64,000 bases of DNA from UBA10107 sp963835585 (lineage in GTDB: Archaea; Nanobdellota; Nanobdellia; Woesearchaeales; UBA10107), in NCBI GenBank assembly GCA_963835585.1, contig CAWIGF010000003.1:62001-126000 (forward strand), written 5' to 3'. Within the stretch, counting starts at the first letter, position 1, and each line of letters opens with the position of its first letter. Below, one piece after another: positions 21,689 through 29,304 of the stretch. The notes beneath the pieces were generated by a model. That model was not told the origin of the DNA. It was given only the letters and a program-made list of their open reading frames with translations, and did no database searches. A program made the translations under genes and the position numbers.

Positions 21689-24139
21689 ATGGCCCAGGAA
21701 GACACCAAGGAAAGCACAGATACTTCTAAAATTTTAGTTAGAGAAATCGAGGATGAAGTAACACAGTCTTATATGAGCTATGCCATGTCTGTAATCGTCG
21801 GCAGGGCATTGCCAGACGTTCGTGACGGCCTCAAACCGGTCCATAGAAGGATTCTTCATGCGATGAATGGCTTGGGTATGCATCACAACAAACCATACAA
21901 AAAATCAGCTAGAATCGTTGGAGAAATCATTGGTAAATTTCATCCTCACGGAGATATTGCCGTTTATGATACTATGGTTAGAATGGCTCAGCCATGGAGT
22001 TTGAGATACATGTTAGTTGACGGTCAAGGCAACATGGGTTCAGTTGACGGGGACAGTCCTGCCGCCATGAGATATACTGAGGCACGATTAACAAAATTTG
22101 CAGAAGAAATGCTTGCTGACGTTGATAAGGAAACAGTTGACATGGTCCCTAATTTTGACGGCTGTGAAAAAGAACCTGTCGTTCTTCCTTCACGAATTCC
22201 AAATCTATTAATCAACGGTTCATCAGGAATTGCGGTAGGAATGGCGACCAATATGCCGCCTCACAATCTTTCAGAAGTATCCGATGCAGTTTCAGCATTC
22301 ATCGACAATCCAAATTTGAATTCACTTGAGTTGGGCAAATATGTGCGAGGCCCGGATTTTCCGACTGGCGGAATTATAATGGGGACAGCAGGAATAAGAG
22401 CCGCATACGCCACTGGACGAGGCTCGATAAAAGTAAGGGCAAAGGCGGAAATCGAGGACTACAAGGGAAAGCAAAGGATAATCATAACAGAAATTCCTTA
22501 TCAAATAAACAAATCTAATCTCATTGAGCAAATTGCGCAGTCAATAAGGGATAAAATAATACAAGGAATTTCCGATTTGCGTGATGAGTCAAACAAGGAT
22601 GGCATGCGCATAGTTGTAGAAGTTAAAAAAGACGCGAACCCTGAAGTTGTTTTGAACCAGTTGTTCAAACATTCAGCTTTGGAAAGTTCGTTTGGAATAA
22701 TCAATCTCGCGATTGTTGGTGGTGAACCAAGGGTCTTGGATCTGAGATCGCTGGTGGCATGCTTTGTAAATCACAGGAAAGATGTAATTACAAGACGAAC
22801 CAAGTATGAATTGCGAATAACGGAAGAGAGGTTGCATATTCTTGAAGGATTAATTATCGCGTTGAATAATATTGATGCAGTTGTCCAGAAAATAAAGAAG
22901 TCAAGAGGAACGAAAGAAGCCATGGAGACTCTTGTCGCTGATTACAAATTGACGGAGATTCAGGCGAAAGAAATTCTCGACATGAAACTACAGAGGCTTT
23001 CATCTTTGGAGCAGGAAAAAATAAAGGAAGAGAACAAGAAATTACTTGATTATGCAGACGAGCTCAGGTATATCTTGAAGGATGAGAAGAAAATCCTTGA
23101 TTTGATAAAGGAGGACATGAGGGACATCAAGGATAAATATGGTGATGCTAGGCGAACTCAGATAAGCTCAGCAGAATCTGATGATATTGTCGAGGAAGAC
23201 ATGATTGAAAAGCAGGATGTCGTTGTCACAATTTCGCACGCAGGATATGTAAAAAGAATTCCTGTTGATACTTACAAGGCCCAAAAAAGAGGCGGGAAAG
23301 GAGTAATTGCTGCGCAAACAAGAGAGGAAGATTATGTGGAGGACTTGTTTATTGCAAACACACATTCATATTTGCTTTTCTTTACCAATCTTGGACAGGT
23401 CCATTGGCTCAAGGTTTATGAAATCCCAGAAGGAAGCAGGCAAGCAAAAGGAAAGGCCATTGTAAATTTGCTGAATTTAAAAGAAGGAGAAAATGTATCT
23501 GCATTCATTCCTATCGATCAATTTGACGACAAGCATTATCTTGTTCTAGCAACAAAGCAGGGAACTGTGAAAAAAACAAACCTGGATGAGTATTCAAGGC
23601 CAAGAGTTGGTGGAATAAAAGGAATTGTCTTGGAAGAGGGAGATGAGTTGATAGGAGCTAAATTGACCGATGGGACAAAGGAATTGATGCTTGTGACAAA
23701 AAACGGTTTGGCTGCAAGATTTCACGAGGAGGATGCGCATTCAATCGGAAGGACATCGAAGGGAGTAAGGGGAATTTCGTTGAAGGACAAGGATGAGGTC
23801 GTTTCATTGCTTGTCGCGGAGCACGGAAAAACAATTTTCACGATAACGGAGAATGGATTTGGGAAGCGCTCGGAAGTAGAGGAATATAGGTTGATTAGCA
23901 GGGGTGGGGTCGGGGTAATTAACATACAATGCTCAGAAAGAAATGGTCATGTTGTGACTTCGTTATGTGTGGATAACAACGACGAGTTGATGATAATGAG
24001 CAAGAACGGAATCACTATAAGAACGCCTGCGCAGGGAATTTCAGTCATTGGAAGGAACACGCAAGGAGTAAGAATAATGAAGCTCGAGGATGGGGACTGC
24101 GTAGTTTCTGCCACGAAAATTATCCAGGAAAGCGAATAG
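21689..24139 (+). CDS. gyrA: DNA gyrase subunit A
   Basis: 816 residues from the ATG at 21689 (MAQEDTKEST); an in-frame ATG at 21644 would add 15. Type IIA topoisomerase that cuts and rejoins DNA to introduce negative supercoils. The catalytic tyrosine is Tyr129 in PAAMRYTEARL. HPHGDIAVYDT marks the quinolone region, with Ile where E. coli has Ser83. The C-terminal beta-pinwheel has a gyrase-box QKRGGKG, which separates gyrase from topoisomerase IV. gyrB is not in the window. Gyrase in archaea is of bacterial origin. Confidence 0.96.
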   Translation: MAQEDTKESTDTSKILVREIEDEVTQSYMSYAMSVIVGRALPDVRDGLKPVHRRILHAMNGLGMHHNKPYKKSARIVGEIIGKFHPHGDIAVYDTMVRMAQPWSLRYMLVDGQGNMGSVDGDSPAAMRYTEARLTKFAEEMLADVDKETVDMVPNFDGCEKEPVVLPSRIPNLLINGSSGIAVGMATNMPPHNLSEVSDAVSAFIDNPNLNSLELGKYVRGPDFPTGGIIMGTAGIRAAYATGRGSIKVRAKAEIEDYKGKQRIIITEIPYQINKSNLIEQIAQSIRDKIIQGISDLRDESNKDGMRIVVEVKKDANPEVVLNQLFKHSALESSFGIINLAIVGGEPRVLDLRSLVACFVNHRKDVITRRTKYELRITEERLHILEGLIIALNNIDAVVQKIKKSRGTKEAMETLVADYKLTEIQAKEILDMKLQRLSSLEQEKIKEENKKLLDYADELRYILKDEKKILDLIKEDMRDIKDKYGDARRTQISSAESDDIVEEDMIEKQDVVVTISHAGYVKRIPVDTYKAQKRGGKGVIAAQTREEDYVEDLFIANTHSYLLFFTNLGQVHWLKVYEIPEGSRQAKGKAIVNLLNLKEGENVSAFIPIDQFDDKHYLVLATKQGTVKKTNLDEYSRPRVGGIKGIVLEEGDELIGAKLTDGTKELMLVTKNGLAARFHEEDAHSIGRTSKGVRGISLKDKDEVVSLLVAEHGKTIFTITENGFGKRSEVEEYRLISRGGVGVINIQCSERNGHVVTSLCVDNNDELMIMSKNGITIRTPAQGISVIGRNTQGVRIMKLEDGDCVVSATKIIQESE

Positions 24140-24182
24140 AATTCTAAATGTTTAAATATTAGTAGATTTCGCATGTTGCAAA

Positions 24183-24479
24183 ATGAAAGTTGCAAGCAAG
24201 TATGAGGAATTGATTGTAAGCCGCATAGAAGCAATTATTAACAAAGAAGAATTACCGGTTCCATTTTCAGAGTTGATTGAAAAAAAGCATGATGTTTCAT
24301 TCCCAAAATTTATTGAAAAACAACAAAAGAATACCAAAGACCATGTTCCGGTGCGATGCTATTGCAATAAGTGCGGTCATGAACTAATAAAACCTACAGA
24401 ACTTGTCTATGATGTTTATCCTAAAGATAAGCAGTCGCTTGCTTTCATGAAGGCAGAATGTGTAAGAACGTATTGGTAA
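24183..24479 (+). CDS. Hypothetical protein with CxCxxC motif
   Basis: 98 residues. A basic/helical first half (EELIVSRIEAIINKEELPVP) is followed by RCYCNKCGHEL and a last cysteine in AECVRTYW, which could bind zinc. No family recognised. A TATA box (GTTTAAATATTAG) about 28 nt before the ATG supports a leaderless transcript. Confidence 0.65.
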   Translation: MKVASKYEELIVSRIEAIINKEELPVPFSELIEKKHDVSFPKFIEKQQKNTKDHVPVRCYCNKCGHELIKPTELVYDVYPKDKQSLAFMKAECVRTYW

Positions 24480-24511
24480 TCTTTTTAAAATGACTTGATT
24501 GCTTATATACC

Positions 24512-25612
24512 ATGAAGGCATTTGCAATAACAAACTCAGGGCTTGAGGAATATGCTTCGCAGGAAGTTGAGACATTGCTCGGTGTTAAATCAAAAACCAA
24601 GCCTTCTGTCGTAATATTCGATGCGACGGAAGAGCAGATTGCACTGCTTGCATACCGGGCTCAGTCAATAGTCAAGGTTTGTTCTTTATTAGAAACATTC
24701 ACATTCAATCAAATCGATGATTTGCAGAAGATAAAGACGGATTTCACAAAAATAATCCCCTTTGGAAAGACATTCAGGGTCAAATTTTCGCGGCAGGGCA
24801 GTGTTGATTTTTCTTCCCAGGAAATAGAGCCGATGCTTGGTGATTTCGTGTCATTGCAATTCAAGGAACCTCCTAAAGTTTCCATGAACAATCCTGATTA
24901 CATAGTATATTTCTACATAGTTGATGAAACTGCCTATCTAGGTATTGATTATTGTGGATTCGACTTGGGAAAAAGAAATTACAGGGTATTTGCGAATCCT
25001 AAGTCGGTTCATGCCAACATCTCTTACATCATGCTTCTTGTTGCAGGATTCAGAAACAAACAGACATTAATTGACCCATTCTGCCTGTCCGGAGAGGTGG
25101 GCATAGAAGCTGCATTATTCGCATCGCAAAAATCTCCCTTCTTTTTCGACAAGGACAAGTTTGCTTTCAATAAATTCATGAAATTCGATTTTGAAAAGGT
25201 AGACAATGGCATAAAAAAATCAAAATCCAGGATAATTCTGAGTTCTCCGCACATGAATGATGTCCGCGCAGCACAGAAGAATGCGAAAATAGCTGGTGTG
25301 GAGAAGGAACTGGAATTTACACGACAGGATGTTGAATGGCTTGACTTGAAGATGGGAGATAACTCGGTTGATTCCATGATCTCGAACATTCCCTGTCCAA
25401 GTTTCAACATGCCCGAACAGGCATTGAAAAGGGTTTACGACGATTTATTTTTCCAAGTGAAACATATTTTGAAGAAAAAAGGAAAAGTTGTAGTGCTTGG
25501 AAAGAATCTTGCATATTTCAAAAGGGTGGCAAGTGATGTCAAGCTCGTTGACGAGATTTCGTTCTTGAACGGCCAGGACACATTGCAGATAGTTGTGTTT
25601 GAAAAGAATTAA
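24512..25612 (+). CDS. THUMP-domain RNA methyltransferase (Trm14/RlmL-like)
   Basis: 366 residues. The N-terminal ferredoxin-like/THUMP part opens FAITNSGLEEYASQEVETLL. The C-terminal Rossmann methyltransferase has the SAM motif LIDPFCLSGEVGIEAALFA and a catalytic-loop equivalent SNIPCPSF in place of the usual NPPY/NLPY. The best guess is a tRNA guanine-N2 methyltransferase. The NIPC active loop is atypical. Overlaps the convergent gene by 4 nt. Confidence 0.8.
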   Translation: MKAFAITNSGLEEYASQEVETLLGVKSKTKPSVVIFDATEEQIALLAYRAQSIVKVCSLLETFTFNQIDDLQKIKTDFTKIIPFGKTFRVKFSRQGSVDFSSQEIEPMLGDFVSLQFKEPPKVSMNNPDYIVYFYIVDETAYLGIDYCGFDLGKRNYRVFANPKSVHANISYIMLLVAGFRNKQTLIDPFCLSGEVGIEAALFASQKSPFFFDKDKFAFNKFMKFDFEKVDNGIKKSKSRIILSSPHMNDVRAAQKNAKIAGVEKELEFTRQDVEWLDLKMGDNSVDSMISNIPCPSFNMPEQALKRVYDDLFFQVKHILKKKGKVVVLGKNLAYFKRVASDVKLVDEISFLNGQDTLQIVVFEKN

Positions 25613-26064
25613 TTAACAAATTTATACATGCATAAGTAGAGTACGTCCTTTGGGCTTTTCTTGGTTTTAACTTGCAGGTGCAATGTTTTTCCATAGGGGG
25701 CGACAATCGCTCCAAATGGCCTTAGCAAAGATTCTTTCTTATCTGCAGATGCTGAGCCATCGCTCACAAAGGCGTTTAGAACTCCTTCAAGAACAACCAT
25801 TGTTTCTGTGTATCCGCTTTTCATCGGAATATTTATTGGGTCTTCCGATGTAAGAATTAATCCAACTGTGGAATTTTTATTTTTCCCTTGTGTTAGTGAT
25901 CTGCTCACAATAATGCCGTTTGGAAACTCATAGTAATTGTAACCTTTGATAAATTCTCCCCGCAAGAGATCGCTGATACTGTGAAATTTTGATCTAAGCA
26001 TAGGAGGATGATCCACTCTGTCATTAAAATATTCTATAGCTTCTTTTTCATTCATTTTAGCCAT
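25609..26064 (-). CDS. Cupin-like protein, PpnP-related
   Basis: 151 residues. The C-terminal part forms a small cupin: TVGLILTSEDPINIPMKSG, TETMVVLEGVLNAFV, APYGKTLHLQVK, VLYLCMYKFVN. The order and the closing YLC-Y motif resemble pyrimidine/purine nucleoside phosphorylase PpnP (DUF1255), but with an extra N-terminal helix. Activity is not certain. A TATA box (GGTATAAATAAC) 26 nt before the ATG supports the start. Confidence 0.55.
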   Translation of the reverse strand: MAKMNEKEAIEYFNDRVDHPPMLRSKFHSISDLLRGEFIKGYNYYEFPNGIIVSRSLTQGKNKNSTVGLILTSEDPINIPMKSGYTETMVVLEGVLNAFVSDGSASADKKESLLRPFGAIVAPYGKTLHLQVKTKKSPKDVLYLCMYKFVN

Positions 26065-26147
26065 GCCGACTTCAACTTTAAACTGTTATTTATACCTGGT
26101 GTTTTCTTATCGTAATCTTTATAAATCACTCCTCGTTCAATTGACAC

Positions 26148-26433
26148 GGTAGGATGCATAATTAGCTTCGGGCAACCGAGGAAAGTCCACCCACCATAAA
26201 AAGGTCAGTGTCGATAGGCACGTGGAGAAATCTGCGGCAACCGCACAGAAACGAGACCGGTCCTGGAGCAGAATGACGGTGTAAAACACCAGACATTTCC
26301 AAGAAGACGGATGAAACGGCGAGTCCTGACTGGTGCAAGTCCCTTGCGACGCTTAGTTAAATGCTAAAAAGGAGCATCGTTGCTTTTGCAACAATACAGG
26401 TTCCTACAAAAGGTGGCTTATTTGCATCCGACC
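26148..26433 (+). ncRNA. rnpB: RNase P RNA
   Basis: Catalytic RNA that matures tRNA 5' ends. The conserved core is clear: GAGGAAAGTCC at about 26200 (CR I), ACAGAAACGAGACC at about 26246 (CR IV region) and GGTGGCTTATTTGC near the 3' end (CR V). The ends are set by helix P1, where GGTAGGATGCA (26148) pairs with TGCATCCGACC (ending 26433). TATA box TTTATAAAT near 26119-26127 fits a start at about 26146. About 286 nt, compact for an archaeal type A RNA. Confidence 0.93.
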
Positions 26434-26443
26434 ACTTATATTT

Positions 26444-26623
26444 ATGGCAAACGACAACAGGATAAACCTACCAAGTTCCGGTGGGGGAATAGTACGATAC
26501 TTTGAGGATCTGACTTCAAAGATAAACCTCAAGCCAGAAGTTGTGATGGTTATTATTGTTCTTGTGATAATATTCGAGTTGTTGTTGCAGTTGTATGGGA
26601 ACTCGTTCTTAGGATTGAAGTGA
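26444..26623 (+). CDS. secG: Sec61-beta/SecG preprotein translocase subunit
   Basis: 59 residues, too short for many callers. The N-terminal cytosolic signature INLPSSGGGIVRYFEDLTSK and a single C-terminal membrane helix (VVMVIIVLVIIFELLLQL) are diagnostic for archaeal Sec61-beta. It binds the SecY channel. The start is only 11 nt after the RNase P RNA end and the gene is followed 7 nt later by NAC, so it may be read from the rnpB promoter. Confidence 0.92.
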   Translation: MANDNRINLPSSGGGIVRYFEDLTSKINLKPEVVMVIIVLVIIFELLLQLYGNSFLGLK

Positions 26624-26630
26624 GGTAATA

Positions 26631-26960
26631 ATGTTTCCTGGTGTAAACCCCAAACAGTTGAATCAAATGATGAAAAAAATGGGTATGCAGCAGGAAGAGC
26701 TTGATGCGACCGAAGTCATAATAAGGACGAAAAAAGGAGATATTCTTATAAAAAATCCGCAAGTTTCTAAAGTAAATATGATGGAGCAAACAACGTACCA
26801 GGTTGTTGGAAACGAAGAAAAGGCATCTACGGAAATAAGCAAGGAAGACATAGATCTTGTCGCATCTCAAGCAGGTGTTTCCAAGGAATTTGCGCAGGCA
26901 GCACTGGAAGATGCCAATGGAGACATCGCGGAAGCGATTTTGTTGCTGAAGAAAGAGTAA
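26631..26960 (+). CDS. nac: Nascent polypeptide-associated complex protein (alpha NAC)
   Basis: 109 residues. MFPGVNPKQLNQMMKKMG and the NAC beta-barrel (VIIRTKKGDILIKNPQVSKV) are followed by a C-terminal UBA domain (DIDLVASQAGVSKEFAQAAL). It binds nascent chains at the ribosome exit. GAGGT just before the ATG is the ribosome-binding site. With Sec61-beta directly upstream, the pair forms a co-translational targeting unit. Confidence 0.95.
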   Translation: MFPGVNPKQLNQMMKKMGMQQEELDATEVIIRTKKGDILIKNPQVSKVNMMEQTTYQVVGNEEKASTEISKEDIDLVASQAGVSKEFAQAALEDANGDIAEAILLLKKE

Positions 26961-27482
26961 TTATTTTCTTGAGAATAATTTGATTGTTTCCACAATCTCA
27001 TTATGAATTCCCTGTATACAGTCGAATTTAGAGACTTCCTCCTCATTTACCCAAGCAAAATCTGTGAACGAGCCTTTTTCGAGTTTGATATCTCCTGATT
27101 TGTATTTTGCTGCAAACTTCACCAACACTACTGGAATCTCATCAGGTCTGACGAACGCGACGCTGTTGATGTAGTGCAGTTTGCTTTCAACTTCGATGCC
27201 TGCCTCCTCGAATATCTCTCGTTTGATGAGGCTTTCTACAGCATTCTCGAAATCAATCACATCCCCATTCATTCTTGTTGGTTTGTTCAGATCAAGATTT
27301 CCCCATTCAAGTTTCCCGCCGGGAACTGCGTACTTTCCTGGATGCACTTTTTCCCGCGTGTCGCGTTTTAATATAAGACATCGTGCATCTGAATCCCTAT
27401 ATACAACAAGATTGGCGACAAAATAGAACAATTTGTCCTTCTTTGCATTATCTATGCTTATTTTTTTGGCTGGCATACACAT
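26961..27482 (-). CDS. Nudix hydrolase
   Basis: 173 residues. The Nudix box is visible from the PGGKLEWG glycines through AVESLIKREIFEEAGIEVE (REIFEEAGI holds the metal-binding glutamates). An insertion (NLDLNKPTRMNGDV) lengthens the loop before the box. LVVYRDSDARCLILKRDTRE at the N-terminus is typical. It hydrolyses nucleoside-diphosphate-linked compounds; the substrate is unknown. Convergent with NAC, the two stop codons abutting. Confidence 0.88.
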   Translation of the reverse strand: MCMPAKKISIDNAKKDKLFYFVANLVVYRDSDARCLILKRDTREKVHPGKYAVPGGKLEWGNLDLNKPTRMNGDVIDFENAVESLIKREIFEEAGIEVESKLHYINSVAFVRPDEIPVVLVKFAAKYKSGDIKLEKGSFTDFAWVNEEEVSKFDCIQGIHNEIVETIKLFSRK

Positions 27483-27579
27483 GAAATATTTAATTTACTT
27501 AAATAGATTGTGTGTTTGCTCTTTATATGGCGTCTAGAGGGACAATGTTTAAATATCTCCCTTCCTTACAAGAATTTCT

Positions 27580-28050
27580 ATGGCCACTGTTATTTCATAC
27601 AAAGAGGCAGCCATGAAGGAACTGCAGATGGCGAATTATCTGATTTCTACAGCATATAGACTGACCAATGAAACTAAAAACTTATTGTTGGTTTCGAACC
27701 ATGTGCTTTCTTCATTGATGAATTCCGTTTCGGCCATTCTTTTCTTCGAACGCTCAAAAAGAGCAATACCTCCATATCACAACACACAGGAGTCAAAATT
27801 ACGGGCGTTCAAGGAGCACCTCGTGAAAAGGTATGGCCTGCAAACGTATTACGAGACGATACAAAAAATAATTAATCTTTCAAAAGGTCATGAAAATGCA
27901 TCGGTCGAGTTCACGCGAGACAATAAGTACATTATGTGTGCTCCCCAGTTCAAAAAAATTGATACAGTGTCTGAGAATGACATGAAAAATTACATAAAGG
28001 ATGCAAAGGAATTTGTTTCGCATGTTGAGAGGATAATAGCAAATGAGTGA
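27580..28050 (+). CDS. Small all-helical protein, pair member 1
   Basis: 156 residues, helical. ELQMANYLISTAYRLTNETK then NHVLSSLMNSVSAILFFERS resembles the layout of the next gene, so the two look like diverged paralogs. The closing helix is NDMKNYIKDAKEFVSHVERI. A HEPN-like fold is possible, but no catalytic R-x4-6-H is seen here. TATA box (GTTTAAATATC) 27 nt before the ATG. Overlaps the partner by 8 nt. Confidence 0.65.
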   Translation: MATVISYKEAAMKELQMANYLISTAYRLTNETKNLLLVSNHVLSSLMNSVSAILFFERSKRAIPPYHNTQESKLRAFKEHLVKRYGLQTYYETIQKIINLSKGHENASVEFTRDNKYIMCAPQFKKIDTVSENDMKNYIKDAKEFVSHVERIIANE

Positions 28051-28504
28051 ATTACTTGAAGAAGCGATAAACGAATTGAAACGTGCCGATCACATGATTT
28101 TTGTCAGTTTGAAGTACACAAGGACTGTCGATGTCATAAAGAATATTGTTGAGAGGCTAATTAGCTGCTATGATGCGACATTCGATTATCTTCTTGATTA
28201 TCTTAAGGAGACAAAAAAAATAGATGAGATTCCTGAAGTACGTGCGAAAAAACTAGATGTATTGCGGGAATATTTCAAAAATAATGTCGAGTTTAATGAT
28301 TTTATAGAATTTTATTTGTTAATGAGAAGAATCAACAAAGCAGAATTCACGAGAAGGCAAGAGTTCAGAAGGCATGTTACTATGACAGTTATTCTAGACT
28401 CTGTGGTTATTGAACTTAACATCGATGTAATTCATGAATATTATCTGAAGACAAAAGCGTTCGTAGATTTTGCGGTCGCGATTGTGACGCCAAAAGAAGC
28501 GTAA
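28043..28504 (+). CDS. Small all-helical protein, pair member 2
   Basis: 153 residues. EAINELKRADHMIFVSLKYT, RTVDVIKNIVERLISCYDA and the final VIHEYYLKTKAFVDFAVAIV match the helix order of the upstream gene. It contains RRQEFRRH, which could serve as the R-x4-6-H of HEPN RNases, but this is a weak indication. Translated together with pair member 1 (8-nt overlap). Conserved-looking; function unknown. Confidence 0.65.
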   Translation: MSELLEEAINELKRADHMIFVSLKYTRTVDVIKNIVERLISCYDATFDYLLDYLKETKKIDEIPEVRAKKLDVLREYFKNNVEFNDFIEFYLLMRRINKAEFTRRQEFRRHVTMTVILDSVVIELNIDVIHEYYLKTKAFVDFAVAIVTPKEA

Positions 28505-28535
28505 TGTTTTTATAGCCTGTATTCTTTGTATCATC

Positions 28536-29072
28536 ATGCCTGTACCAATAGAACAGCGTCTCGCTGAGAAAGGCTGGACAAAAGCAGAGATAGACAAAGC
28601 AGCCTTGATTCTTCACGGAAAAGAAGACCCCGGAAAGATTTATTTCGCGAAGCAGATGAATCCAATTGTGTATTGGCTAACACTCATTGTCGCAATTGTC
28701 GCGAATATGGTTGTTTCCGTAGTTCTTATCCCTTTTTTGCTTACGGTAAAGAGTGCAGTAACACTTTATTTGATTGTTGCGCTTTTGGCAATCTCATTTG
28801 GATTTTTCTTTAATTTATTGCTGACCGATATGGAACATGTTGATCCAAGACACCACGTCATTGCAGGCATATTCATTCCTGCCCTTTCTATTATCAACAT
28901 AATTATCGTGATTAACATAACTTCAGTGCTGGACACAGTATTGTTTGGTGCTCAATTCAAGCAAAATGCTGTTGTCATAGGCTTGATATACGTGGTGGCG
29001 TTCATTATACCTTATGCCTTTACCCAAATAACTAGTTATATGAAGGTAAAAAATTTCGCAAAAAACATATAG
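28536..29072 (+). CDS. Four-helix membrane protein
   Basis: 178 residues. An N-terminal helix-turn (RLAEKGWTKAEIDKAALIL) is followed by four hydrophobic segments (IVYWLTLIVAIVANMVVSVV; LYLIVALLAISFGFFFNLL; VIAGIFIPALSIINIIIVIN; NAVVIGLIYVVAFIIPYAF). A conserved-looking loop DMEHVDPRHH lies between the second and third. No family recognised. TATA box (GTTTTTATAGCC) about 25 nt before the ATG. Confidence 0.75.
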   Translation: MPVPIEQRLAEKGWTKAEIDKAALILHGKEDPGKIYFAKQMNPIVYWLTLIVAIVANMVVSVVLIPFLLTVKSAVTLYLIVALLAISFGFFFNLLLTDMEHVDPRHHVIAGIFIPALSIINIIIVINITSVLDTVLFGAQFKQNAVVIGLIYVVAFIIPYAFTQITSYMKVKNFAKNI

Positions 29073-29157
29073 AATCTTACAACTTATGTCTTAATTTCTC
29101 ATGGTTCTATTTAAGCCCAAAACCTTATAAAGAACTTTCCTGTTGTCTTAAATCAAT

Positions 29158-29230
29158 GGCGATTGTAGTGTAACGGTTAGCATAGGAGCCTGTGGAGCTC
29201 TTGGACCGGGTTCAACTCCCGGCGTTCGCC
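29158..29230 (+). tRNA. tRNA-His(GTG)
   Basis: The anticodon stem-loop GGAGC-CTGTGGA-GCTCT gives anticodon GTG. T arm CCGGG-TTCAACT-CCCGG. The extra 5' G (G-1, position 29158) pairs with C73, the identity element for HisRS, and is encoded in the gene. CCA is not encoded. TATA box CCTTATAAAG (centre about 29128) and a downstream CTTTTC run bound the unit. The acceptor stem has one T-T mismatch. Confidence 0.93.
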
Positions 29231-29304
29231 CTTTTCTTGCCCAGTCCGGATGTAGTCTTAAACGCTGTTCAAATGCACTTGTAGCCCTTCTTAGCCATTT
29301 TATC

